Shown here piece by piece: positions 6,104 to 13,777 of a stretch of DNA of 37,286 nt; the stretch's first letter is position 1; each line of letters opens with the position of its first letter. Below the pieces are notes generated by a model, which worked only from the letters and a program-made list of their open reading frames with translations, did no database searches and was not told the DNA's origin. The position numbers were made by a program, and so were the translations under genes. The stretch is from Endozoicomonas sp. ISHI1 (lineage in GTDB: Bacteria > Pseudomonadota > Gammaproteobacteria > Pseudomonadales > Endozoicomonadaceae), in contig NZ_JAGRPU010000051.1 of NCBI RefSeq assembly GCF_024606225.1, forward strand, positions 1 to 37,286, given 5' to 3'.

Positions 6104-8179
6104 GTGACTCCATTGCCGTCTTCTTTAAAACCAAAACCCGCTTTCATTACTTTTTCTCGCGGGATAAGTCAAGCAGGAGAGTTGACTACTCTCTTGCAGT
6201 GCGATCGCATAGAGAAGAAAAAGTCTTACACGAAAATACAACCTTCTCATGTTGTTGTGGGGTGGGGCAAAAAAGCCAACACAGAAAAAGCTGTAAAACT
6301 TGCAGAAAAGCATCAGGTACCCTACTGGCACCTTGAAGACGGCTTTATCAGCTATCTGGGCCACCCTGCCCTGGGTGACAAACGCTTTGCTCTGATCGTT
6401 GATAAACAGGGCATTTATTACGACGCTAACTGCCCTTCTGATATTGAAGCGCTTCTCAATCGTCCCGACTGGTTCAACGCAGAATTACGAGAGCGGTCTT
6501 CAAACCTTCTGGCTCAGATTACTGACAACAAAATCACTAAATATAATCATGAGCCTATAGACGGCTGGAAGCCTGAAGCTGAAGGGCTGAAACGTGTTCT
6601 TGTGGTTGATCAGACTTACGGAGACTGTTCCGTCAAGTTTGGAGTAGCGGATGACTCCAGCTTTGAGAAAATGCTGGATGCGGCGCTTGCGGAGAATCCG
6701 GATTCTGAAATCTGGATAAAAGTTCATCCTGATGTTGTTCTGGGTACCAAAAAGGGTTATCTCGGCAGCCATCTTCCTGATAATCCCAGAATACATATTC
6801 TTGCGGACAAGGTTAATGCTCAGTCTCTTTTCCCCTACTTTGAAAAAGTCTACGTCGTTACCTCTCAATTAGGATTCGAAGCACTCTGGCACAAGAAAAA
6901 TGTCGTTTGTTTTGGTGTCCCTTTTTACAGTGGCTGGGGGTTAACCGATGACCGGGTTCCCTGCCCTCGTCGGAAACAAACGCATACTATTGAAAGCCTC
7001 TTTGCTGCAGCCTGCCTGAAGTACACTCGTTATATTGATCCGGAAACTTTTGAACGGTGTGAGCTGGAAAATATTCTTGAGCTTATCGTCCTGCAGAGAA
7101 CTTCACGGAGCCAGCCCGTCAACACACTCTATGCGGTGGGCTTCAGCTTATGGAAAAGAGCCTTTTTAAAGCATTTTACTGAAGCGATTTCAGAAAAGGT
7201 TTTGTTTGTAAAATCGGTTCAGCAAGCTGAAGCGAAGACGAAACCTGATGATGGCATTTTAGTTTGGGGAGCCAAACATCATGATTATAAACCGCCATCG
7301 AATATTAAGCTTTTCAGAGCTGAAGACGCCTTCATTCGTTCAGTAGGTCTGGGGGCTGACCTGCGCAGACCCAGCTCTTTGATTCTGGATCAGACGGGCA
7401 TCTATTTTGATGCTTCACGACCCTCTGATCTCGAAACTGCAATCAACACCATTGAGCTCAATGATCAGCAACTCCTGCGGGCAAAAGCTTTACGTAAGAC
7501 CCTGAAAGAACAACGAATCAGCAAATATAATCTGCAAGGCTCGCAGCAATGCCTGTTTGAGTCAGTCAGAATGGATCAGCGAAAGATACTGATTACAGGT
7601 CAGGTGGACAGCGATGCTTCTATCCAATGGGGCAGCCCTGAAATCTCATCCAATCTTGAGTTGATTAAGGCGGTCAGAACCCACGCGCCTGATGCTTTTA
7701 TTGTTTACAAGCCCCATCCGGATGTTCTTTTAGCAGGGAGGGAGGGTCATATTCCCGAGAGTCTGGCCCTGGACTGGGTCGATCATGTTGTACTGGATGG
7801 TGATATTTTTGATTGTATTGAGCAATGTGATGAACTGCACGTCATGACCTCTCTGGCAGGTTTTGAAGCCCTGACACTTGGAAAAACAGTCCATTGCTGG
7901 GGCCAGCCTTTTTATGCAGGATGGGGAGTAACCGTTGATCACTTGATCTGCAAAAGACGCCATCGCAAAAGAACTTTAGACGAACTGATCTATTTTGCTC
8001 ACTGTCATTACCCCATGTATATCAACTGGCAAACCCAGAGGTATACGACACCAGAGAGGGTTATTGCTTCGATCGAACGAGAACGTTGTTCAACAGCTGA
8101 AAATCGTCACTTTATGATCCAATGGTTAAGCAGAAAACGACGAAAGCTGGGCTATTTGATAGAAGCTTTGTTTAGTTAG
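6104..8179 (+). CDS. kpsC: Capsule polysaccharide Kdo transferase KpsC
   Basis: Dual-module cytoplasmic glycosyltransferase that, with KpsS, builds the poly-beta-Kdo linker on a phosphatidylglycerol anchor of ABC-exported (group 2) capsules. The 691 residues contain two homologous halves. Each has an 'edgF(I) S.G' segment (LEDGFISYLG; AEDAFIRSVGLG), a strand with D-x-x-GIY-(Y/F)-DA, an HPDV motif (KVHPDVVLGTK; KPHPDVLLAGR) and a GFEAL...G.PFY.GWG motif. In characterised KpsC the halves are GT99 and GT107 domains. The start is GTG with a weak ribosome site. It is separated from kpsS by a MntA/HepT module and mobile DNA, so the usual tight kpsCS pair has been split. Confidence 0.93.
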   Translation: MTPLPSSLKPKPAFITFSRGISQAGELTTLLQCDRIEKKKSYTKIQPSHVVVGWGKKANTEKAVKLAEKHQVPYWHLEDGFISYLGHPALGDKRFALIVDKQGIYYDANCPSDIEALLNRPDWFNAELRERSSNLLAQITDNKITKYNHEPIDGWKPEAEGLKRVLVVDQTYGDCSVKFGVADDSSFEKMLDAALAENPDSEIWIKVHPDVVLGTKKGYLGSHLPDNPRIHILADKVNAQSLFPYFEKVYVVTSQLGFEALWHKKNVVCFGVPFYSGWGLTDDRVPCPRRKQTHTIESLFAAACLKYTRYIDPETFERCELENILELIVLQRTSRSQPVNTLYAVGFSLWKRAFLKHFTEAISEKVLFVKSVQQAEAKTKPDDGILVWGAKHHDYKPPSNIKLFRAEDAFIRSVGLGADLRRPSSLILDQTGIYFDASRPSDLETAINTIELNDQQLLRAKALRKTLKEQRISKYNLQGSQQCLFESVRMDQRKILITGQVDSDASIQWGSPEISSNLELIKAVRTHAPDAFIVYKPHPDVLLAGREGHIPESLALDWVDHVVLDGDIFDCIEQCDELHVMTSLAGFEALTLGKTVHCWGQPFYAGWGVTVDHLICKRRHRKRTLDELIYFAHCHYPMYINWQTQRYTTPERVIASIERERCSTAENRHFMIQWLSRKRRKLGYLIEALFS

Positions 8180-8369
8180 ATATTTCTTATGGTCTCAGTG
8201 GGAAACGAGGGGTCGGAAGCATCAGCTAACAAATTGGTACTCATGATTTCCTCCTGAAGGGGAACGTCACAGCCAGAAAACTCAACTTAACCACCTGTCC
8301 AGTGTATGGGATCCACTATACCTTGAGGAGTGTTATGCTAATGACACAACCATCTCTCAAAGAGAAGAT

Positions 8370-8672
8370 ATGCACGCCAGTTTAGATGCTTCTTATATTG
8401 AAGAGTCACTTAGAGCAGCATTTGGAGAAACTCTGCAGGGTATCGTTTTGTATGGCAGTCAGGCGACTGGGCATGCCACAGCCGGAAGCGATATAGACTT
8501 AGCGGTCTTAATCTCTGGGCAAACCTCTCAACAGCTTTTGTGGGATAAAGCACAGGAGCTTGCTTGCCACTTTAGTAAAGATGTTGATTTAATTGACTTG
8601 AAAGACGCGACTACAGTGCTCCAGAAAGAAGTCTTTCAAAATGGCGTTTGGCTAGCAGCCTGTCGGACTTAA
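8370..8672 (+). CDS. mntA: MntA-type nucleotidyltransferase, 3' end replaced by a MITE
   Basis: Antitoxin-type minimal nucleotidyltransferase with the active-site pattern GS-x10-D-x-D (GSQATGHATAGSDIDLAV) and an additional acidic strand DVDLIDL that provides the usual third metal ligand. In the characterised systems MntA inactivates HepT by adding AMP units to a tyrosine. The last residues, LAACRT and the stop, are encoded by the inverted repeat of a 161-bp MITE that begins at 8655. The natural C-terminus survives as a separate frame at 8828-8938. With 100 residues against about 135 expected, the catalytic core is complete but the C-terminal helix is lost. Activity is uncertain. Confidence 0.82.
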   Translation: MHASLDASYIEESLRAAFGETLQGIVLYGSQATGHATAGSDIDLAVLISGQTSQQLLWDKAQELACHFSKDVDLIDLKDATTVLQKEVFQNGVWLAACRT

Positions 8673-8815
8673 GGCTGTCCTACTGCGGTTGCAATAAATT
8701 GGTCTAAAAATTCCTGCTTCTTCGTCAAATAGCTCGCTATTCTCCTCAGAAACAGAAATTTTTATCCTCAATTTCTTGCAATCCTCGCTACGGACGCTTA
8801 AGTCCGACAGGCTGC
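8655..8815 (-). mobile_element. 161-bp MITE, copy 1 (TA target duplication)
   Basis: Starts gcagcctgtcggacttaag and ends with its exact complement cttaagtccgacaggctgc, with TA on both sides (8653-8654 and 8816-8817). An equal-length copy in the opposite orientation is at 11977-12137. TA duplication and long inverted ends suggest mobilisation by an IS630/Tc1-type transposase, which is not in the window. Its insertion ends the mntA frame. Confidence 0.88.
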
Positions 8816-8827
8816 TAGTCAGGATAG

Positions 8828-8938
8828 ATGAAATGGCATGACCTGTTCGAAACCCATGTTGTTTCTAAATATCAGCAGCTTCAGGAAGAACGCCGCGAGA
8901 TTATTAATGATTTATTGAGCAGGCTTAAAAATGGATGA
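8828..8938 (+). pseudogene. Detached C-terminal fragment of mntA
   Basis: Immediately after the MITE a 36-codon frame reads MKWHDLFETHVVSKYQQLQE and continues as a charged helix to SRLKNG, with its stop overlapping the hepT start by 8 bp. That is the position and overlap expected of the end of mntA. Removing the MITE and one TA leaves the two parts one base out of frame, so an additional small insertion or deletion must have occurred near 8818-8832. The fragment's own ATG could be used, but nothing shows that it is. Confidence 0.68.
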
Positions 8939-9341
8939 TGTGATTCTGAATAAATACAGCATTATTCAGCGCTGCCTCGGCCGTATCGAAGAAGAGTACG
9001 TCGGACACGAAGATGAACTGACGACGAATTTCACCCGTCAGGACTCCATTATTTTAAATATCCAGCGGGCATCACAGGCCGCAACAGACCTGGCAAACCG
9101 GGTAATTCGCTTGAAGCAGCTGGGTATCCCTCAGGGAAGTCGGGACTCGTTTTCCCTATTGTCAGATCATGGTTATGTGTCTGTCAAACTGGCAGATAGC
9201 ATGATGAAGATGATCGGATTCAGGAATATTGCTTTTCATGAGTACCAGAAACTAAATATTGATATTCTCAAAGCCGTTATTGTGAAGCATGTGCAAGAGA
9301 TCAAGCTCTTTGCTGAAGAAACGATGAAGAATATTCAGTGA
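8931..9341 (+). CDS. hepT: HepT-type HEPN ribonuclease toxin (DUF86), 136 aa
   Basis: HEPN-domain toxin partner of MntA. The all-helical sequence contains the HEPN active-site pattern R-x4-H followed by Tyr (GFRNIAFHEYQ), which in characterised HepT provides the RNase residues and the tyrosine that MntA AMPylates. Other family features are the N-terminal KYSIIQRCLGRIEEEY and the conserved DSIILNIQRASQAATDLAN helix. Length is typical. The gene looks fully intact, although the cognate mntA is broken upstream by a MITE. It overlaps the detached mntA fragment by 8 bp. Confidence 0.88.
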   Translation: MDDVILNKYSIIQRCLGRIEEEYVGHEDELTTNFTRQDSIILNIQRASQAATDLANRVIRLKQLGIPQGSRDSFSLLSDHGYVSVKLADSMMKMIGFRNIAFHEYQKLNIDILKAVIVKHVQEIKLFAEETMKNIQ

Positions 9342-9345
9342 CAAC

Positions 9346-9501
9346 TACAGCTTGCAATTTCACCTCTTCGCCCTCTTCCGACGTTGGCGGTGATTTCAGA
9401 AAATTTTCTACTCATCTGGAAAGGCTCTTTTGTTGAACGACTGCATAAACTTCAGCTTGTTTAGCCATCTGAGGATCAACGGTTGAGGTGAGTTTAATCA
9501 C
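9346..9501 (-). pseudogene. DUF6364-type antitoxin gene with in-frame stop
   Basis: Reading from GTG at 9501 the minus strand gives VIKLTSTVDPQMAKQAEVYA, then VVQQKSLSR, a TGA at 9414-9412, and in the same frame VENFLKSPPTSEEGEEVK. This matches the layout of DUF6364 proteins (K-L-T-L-x-x-D...A..YA...SLS.LVE.YL). Those are small CopG-like proteins often paired with PIN toxins. No toxin gene follows; the frame runs into the end of hepT on the other strand. The call is by pattern resemblance only. Confidence 0.55.
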
Positions 9502-9510
9502 CAAAACGTC

Positions 9511-9522
9511 CTATACGTATAG
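9511..9522. promoter_or_regulatory. Short palindrome upstream of the DUF6364 relic
   Basis: ctatacgtatag is a perfect 12-base palindrome located 9 bases upstream of the GTG of the DUF6364 pseudogene. It could be the remnant of an autoregulatory operator. A palindrome this short can occur by chance. Confidence 0.3.
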
Positions 9523-9702
9523 TCTTTCCAAATCAGAACGTAGTATTGTTTGAGGCAATCATATTAAACCTCCAAGCCAGCTCGCTTCAACAGCGATTTA
9601 ATCACATTGTATTATATTTTTAGACTGCCTTATGCTAGGATCTGCACAATACACAACCGTTTATAAACGACTCGGGTCATACAAAAGGGCCGGGGTTAGC
9701 AT

Positions 9703-10992
9703 ATGACTGAATCTGCCGTACTTTTTCTTCAGGGCCCACTTGGACCGTTTTTCAAGCGGTTGGCACGTACCTTTTCCAGAGCGGGTTACACCACCCACAA
9801 AATCAACTTTAATGGCGGTGACCGGCTTTTTTCATGGGCTAATGTTCAGACCCATTACAATGGCAAGCCCGCTGATTGGGCTGATTTTCTTGAACGGTAC
9901 CTCACTGAACATCGTATTGAAGCCGTCTTTCTCCTTGGCGATTGCCGTTATTATCACAGAACTGCAAAACCCGTCTGTGATGCGTTGGGGGTCCAATTTT
10001 GTGTCTTCGAAGAAGGTTACCTAAGACCTGATACCATCACACTGGAGTCGGGAGGTGTTAACGCATTGAGTCAGATGGATCTCAGCCATGAGAGCCTGGA
10101 AAAAGCAATGCTATGCTCTGCTAAATCCATCCAGACAATCGGCGGTACCATGAGGCAAAGGACTGGCTACGCTGCTCTTTATTATTGGGCCAGTTTTTTC
10201 TCAAAGGGTGAATTTTCTCAGTACAGGCATCACAGGGCGACTCATCCGGTCAAAGAAGGCTTTTACTGGTTGAGAGGTTTTGTCAGAAAGTGGCTTTTTA
10301 AAAGTTACGACAGGCAAATGCAATTTCGTCTGGACAATGAGTTTGATCAGAGATTCTATCTGGTCCCGTTGCAAGTCCACGACGACTCCCAAATGATTTT
10401 CCACTCACCTTATGAGTCGGTCAAAGCTTTTATTCAGGAAGTCATGGTCTCTTTCTGGAAGCATGCAGATTCAAATAAGGTCCTGTGCTTTAAACACCAC
10501 CCAATGGATCGGGGCTACACAGAATATGGACAGTTTATTGAAGACTTGGCAACCAATCTGGGCATTCAGGACAGAGTGCTCTACTGCCACGACATCCCAT
10601 TACCCGATTTATATCGACATACCTGTGGCGTAGTGACCGTTAACAGTTCAGTTGGAATCTCTGCCCTTCTGCATCATCTGCCTACCAAGGTCATGGGGCG
10701 AGCCTTATATGATATCGAGGGTATTACCCATCAGGGATCACTGGAGTCATTCTGGAAAAATCCCGAGCCTGTTGACCGTCATCTATTCAAACAACTTCAT
10801 TCCTGCCTTTTTCAGAAAACCCAAATCAATGGTAGCTTTTTCAAATACTTAACGCTCACCTGTAATAACAGTCTGAGCTTTTACGAAAAACGTCTTAAAC
10901 CCACTTCAACATTTCGACCATCAGAGCAAGACCCCTGCCTGATTCCTGAACAAGCCGAATCCCTGCGATCCTCATACAGCGGCGCTGCATAG
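9703..10992 (+). CDS. kpsS: Capsule polysaccharide Kdo transferase KpsS
   Basis: Cytoplasmic glycosyltransferase that adds the first beta-Kdo to the phosphatidylglycerol anchor of group 2-type capsules; KpsC then extends the linker. Family features in order: VLFLQGPLGPFFKRLARTF at the N-terminus, INFNGGDRLF, LLGDCRYYHRTA, EEGYLRPDTITLE, a central basic region, FYLVPLQVHDDSQ, CFKHHPMDRGYTEYG with the HP motif, and TVNSSVGISALLHH near the C-terminus. The 429-residue length is normal. A reasonable ribosome site (ggggtt) lies before the ATG. It is isolated from kpsC by about 1.5 kb of toxin-antitoxin and mobile DNA, so it probably has its own promoter in 9560-9690, which is AT-rich. Confidence 0.93.
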   Translation: MTESAVLFLQGPLGPFFKRLARTFSRAGYTTHKINFNGGDRLFSWANVQTHYNGKPADWADFLERYLTEHRIEAVFLLGDCRYYHRTAKPVCDALGVQFCVFEEGYLRPDTITLESGGVNALSQMDLSHESLEKAMLCSAKSIQTIGGTMRQRTGYAALYYWASFFSKGEFSQYRHHRATHPVKEGFYWLRGFVRKWLFKSYDRQMQFRLDNEFDQRFYLVPLQVHDDSQMIFHSPYESVKAFIQEVMVSFWKHADSNKVLCFKHHPMDRGYTEYGQFIEDLATNLGIQDRVLYCHDIPLPDLYRHTCGVVTVNSSVGISALLHHLPTKVMGRALYDIEGITHQGSLESFWKNPEPVDRHLFKQLHSCLFQKTQINGSFFKYLTLTCNNSLSFYEKRLKPTSTFRPSEQDPCLIPEQAESLRSSYSGAA

Positions 10993-11340
10993 GTCTGCAC
11001 TGCCCACCCGACCCGTGCAGCCATGTTAATTTAATGGCTCTCCTACTGTTTGTATACACCTCTGCCTGACGTCCTCTTCTACCTAATATCGGTAGGAGGT
11101 TCCTGTTAGTCACTTGAAATGCCAAGCAAGTTGAGAACAGTTTTGGAAGAGCTACTCTTTACAACAAACAAGTTACTACAGACAAGTCTGCGTAACCAAT
11201 GCGCAGAGGATTTTAGCCCTACTCTCTCATCTCAGCCCCCCCGCAATAAGCCATCAAAAATTTTCCATAAAGTTTCAATCTCGCCGGCCGATAGCTAATG
11301 CGTGGAAACCACAAGGATGATATTTTTCGGGGGAAGTATG
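10993..11340. other. Intergenic region, no gene seen
   Basis: No supported gene on either strand. Just after kpsS the arms ctgcac and gtgcag (from about 11002 to 11023) can form a small hairpin, and ctacc/ggtag near 11089-11105 another. Neither has a T run. The end of the region supplies the pagL-like ribosome site ggggga. Confidence 0.4.
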
Positions 11341-11949
11341 ATGAAGAGAGCTATTGCCAGCCTCTGCTTATCAGCTACGCTGCTGATCCAGACACAGAGT
11401 GCTCACGCAGAAGATTTTGTTCCAGATAGTATCAACGTTAGCTACGGCCAGTACCTTGATCTTGTTTCGAGTCGTTCAGCAGATTTCACCAATCTGCGTC
11501 TGGGCATCACCTGGGACTGGAAGAAGGGCTTTTATCAGTCTGATAACATGGTGCTCAGCAGCTATTTTGAACTGGCTGCCAGTTCATGGAAAAGTAATCT
11601 CACAGCCAGCGACAACCCTAGCCCTGATGGCAAAGACAAAGTCACAGCTATCAGTTTTTCACCGGTATTAAGAATGGCATTTCTGCCCAAGGCCAGTGTC
11701 CGTCCGTTTATAGATCTTGGGGTGGGAGCTGCCTACCTGTCTGAACAGGACCTGGAGAAAGAGAAGAAATCACCCATCAATATGGGCGGTCACTCGCAAT
11801 TCGAGATCCGGGTCATGGCAGGTATTGAATTTGGTTCCAAGCAGCAATTTGAACTCAGCTATGGCTGGTTTCATTACTCTAACGCCGGTCTGCACAGCAT
11901 GAATGAATCCATTGACTTTCATTTGGCGACATTCGGCTATAAGTGGTAA
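11341..11949 (+). CDS. pagL: PagL-type lipid A 3-O-deacylase (outer membrane)
   Basis: Outer-membrane beta-barrel esterase that removes an acyl chain from lipid A. I place the start at the second of two adjacent ATGs, 7 bases after ggggga, giving the signal peptide MKRAIASLCLSATLLIQTQS with cleavage after AHA. The mature part has alternating strands and an aromatic C-terminus (ATFGYKW) as expected for an outer-membrane barrel. Near the end it has FHYSNAGL, the PagL catalytic His-x-Ser-Asn motif. The acidic partner (Glu in P. aeruginosa PagL) aligns with Asp in NESIDF, a common variant. Length (202 residues) is slightly above the usual 150-190. Lipid A trimming would lower innate immune recognition; that role here is inferred. 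Confidence 0.85.
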   Translation: MKRAIASLCLSATLLIQTQSAHAEDFVPDSINVSYGQYLDLVSSRSADFTNLRLGITWDWKKGFYQSDNMVLSSYFELAASSWKSNLTASDNPSPDGKDKVTAISFSPVLRMAFLPKASVRPFIDLGVGAAYLSEQDLEKEKKSPINMGGHSQFEIRVMAGIEFGSKQQFELSYGWFHYSNAGLHSMNESIDFHLATFGYKW

Positions 11950-11976
11950 TCAGTGAGTCGCCGATATTCTGGTCTA

Positions 11977-12137
11977 GCAGCCTGTCGGACTTAAGCGTCC
12001 GTAGCGAGGATTGCAAGAAATTGAGGATAAAAATTTCTGCTTCTGAGGAGAATAGCGAGCTATTTGACGAAGAAGCAGGAATTTTTAGACCAATTTATTG
12101 CAACCGCAGTAGGACAGCCTTAAGTCCGACAGGCTGC
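11977..12137 (+). mobile_element. 161-bp MITE, copy 2 (TA target duplication)
   Basis: Same length and inverted repeat ends as the copy at 8655-8815, in the opposite orientation, flanked by TA at 11975-11976 and 12138-12139. Internal sequence is nearly identical, with small differences near the middle (one copy has cagaaac where the other has cagaagc). It lies between pagL and the following gene, 36 bases upstream of that gene's first ATG. Confidence 0.88.
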
Positions 12138-12173
12138 TAGAATGGATACATCGTAGCATTATGGTGTATCCCG

Positions 12174-13085
12174 ATGGCTTCTGGTTTATCGACGATTCTT
12201 GGTTTTTTTGCTGCCTGGGTGCCTCTCGAATCCCCATGGGTAGAGATTGCTGTAGACACCCCGGAGGATTTCAATCCTCAATGCCACTACCAGGTGGAGT
12301 TCGATCGAGCTTGGTTCTTCGCAGCCGCCGTCAATAAGGATGCTCTTTTGCTGACCCCTTACGGCAGCCTGGAAAATGCTGAGGCTTATATACTCAAAAT
12401 TTCTGCCGCTCAGAAAAGCACTCTGATCGTAGAGGGTAGCGGCAGCACGAGCGAACAGCCTCTTGGCTTTGAAGCCATTCGCAGATGGTGCCCCCCTGCT
12501 CCTGAGAAAATAGACCTGAACAGTAATAGCGGCTTTAATCCTGACTGCTTCCACTGGATCAATGAAGAACAGGCTTTTTATAATTACCTGCCCACCCGCT
12601 ATAACAGAACCCACCTTGAACTGATCCCCAAAGACTTTGGCAGTCTGAAGACGGTTCTGAGCGCCCAGATCCAGTCAGACAGAAAAAATACAACTCTTGT
12701 TCAGAAAGCCGATGGGCGAGCCATTCAAGTACCAACCCAGACAATACTGAGACAGTGTCAGAATATTGAATGGAGAGATTTTCCTGACTCGGATTCCACT
12801 AAAAAAGTGATTGAGGAGGCCAAAGACGGAAAGCTTCAGGCCAGCAGCTTCAGCAGAAATTGTTTTTATCGGGTACAACTCGACAGTGATCCAAGCTGGC
12901 AAGCCGCTTTCGGAACAGATAATGGCGGCTTCACCCTTTTTATCAATACCTACTTCCCGGGCTCTGTGGCGGGCACACAGAAAACCATTGATTGGATGTC
13001 TACGGATCGATATACCCGAACACGAATTGGAGAAGGGAAAACCGGAGGCCTTGTGAAACGTATTCAGTACTTTTGTCCTAAATAA
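12174..13085 (+). CDS. Unrecognised protein with three cysteine-bounded repeats, 303 aa
   Basis: I do not recognise the family. After a hydrophobic start (LSTILGFFAAWVPL) that may be part of a signal sequence, the protein shows three related units of roughly 80-100 residues. They begin FNPQCHYQVEFD (about residue 33), FNPDCFHWINEE (about 120) and FSRNCFYRVQLD (about 222), and each closes with a second cysteine (IRRWCPP, ILRQCQN, IQYFCPK). One disulfide per unit would suit an extracytoplasmic protein. The ATG at 12174 is the first in this frame after the MITE and has no evident ribosome site, and an in-frame TAG lies at the MITE border, so the N-terminus may be altered. It follows pagL on the same strand but with an insertion between. 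Confidence 0.7.
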   Translation: MASGLSTILGFFAAWVPLESPWVEIAVDTPEDFNPQCHYQVEFDRAWFFAAAVNKDALLLTPYGSLENAEAYILKISAAQKSTLIVEGSGSTSEQPLGFEAIRRWCPPAPEKIDLNSNSGFNPDCFHWINEEQAFYNYLPTRYNRTHLELIPKDFGSLKTVLSAQIQSDRKNTTLVQKADGRAIQVPTQTILRQCQNIEWRDFPDSDSTKKVIEEAKDGKLQASSFSRNCFYRVQLDSDPSWQAAFGTDNGGFTLFINTYFPGSVAGTQKTIDWMSTDRYTRTRIGEGKTGGLVKRIQYFCPK

Positions 13086-13167
13086 TCTAAACCGCGCCAA
13101 GTCAAAGTGATTGATTTTACTGGATAGGGTTTTAATAAATTGCCCGGTAAACAGAACAGGACACGAC

Positions 13168-13734
13168 ATGCCTCATAAAATCAGTCATTCTCTGGTTACC
13201 CCTGAAGCTTATCTGGCCCACGAAAGGGCATCAATCACTTCTCGCCATGAATATATTGATGGATATATAGTGGCTATGGCAGGCGGAACTATTCAGCACG
13301 GTAAGATGATCGCTAATTTAACCCGCATTTTAGGTAATCATTTGGTGGGAAAACCATGCGATGTGTTTGCAGCTGATGTCAACTTAAAAGTTGAATCTGC
13401 TTTTGTTAAATCCTTCAGATATCCTGATGTCATGGTCTCATGTGAGCGAAAGCGGCGCTTCGAAGATATGTGCGAATCCGCTACGGTTCTGATTGAAGTA
13501 CTTTCCGAGAGCACAGAGCTAACCGATCGTGTTTATAAGTCAGCGGAGTACGGGCATATCTTAAAGGCGACTCAAGGTGAGTACCTGGTTGTTGACCCTA
13601 ACCATCCTGTCGTAGAAAAAAGAATGTGGCAAGATGGACGCTTCAAGGTCGTAGCCACCTATAACGAAACTGATAGCATCTTGCTGGAGAGTCTGGAGCT
13701 GACAATACCAATGACTGATCTATACCAACACTAG
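13168..13734 (+). CDS. Uma2-family (DUF820) PD-(D/E)XK nuclease-like protein, 188 aa
   Basis: Member of the Uma2/DUF820 family of restriction-endonuclease-fold proteins. The start MPHKISHSLVTPEAYLAHER is preceded by aggac, and the longer upstream frame is unlike the family. Key segments are HEYIDGYIVAMAGGTIQHG, FAADVNLKVE, YPDVMVSCE (catalytic Asp), VLIEVLSEST (the E-x-hydrophobic strand with the second acid) and the K/Y-rich TDRVYKSAEYGHI helix. The family is very abundant in cyanobacteria and sporadic in proteobacteria, often in horizontally acquired DNA. Substrate and biological role are unknown. Confidence 0.85.
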   Translation: MPHKISHSLVTPEAYLAHERASITSRHEYIDGYIVAMAGGTIQHGKMIANLTRILGNHLVGKPCDVFAADVNLKVESAFVKSFRYPDVMVSCERKRRFEDMCESATVLIEVLSESTELTDRVYKSAEYGHILKATQGEYLVVDPNHPVVEKRMWQDGRFKVVATYNETDSILLESLELTIPMTDLYQH

Positions 13735-13777
13735 TGTGCCCCTCTCAACACCTTGTCTTCAGGAATGCTCCTGTATT

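Noticed and set aside
8180-8369. Possible IS end in the gap between kpsC and mntA (phrase tgtccagtgtatgggatcca)
   Set aside because: It looks vaguely like ends of some insertion sequences, but I found no matching partner end or transposase relic in the window.
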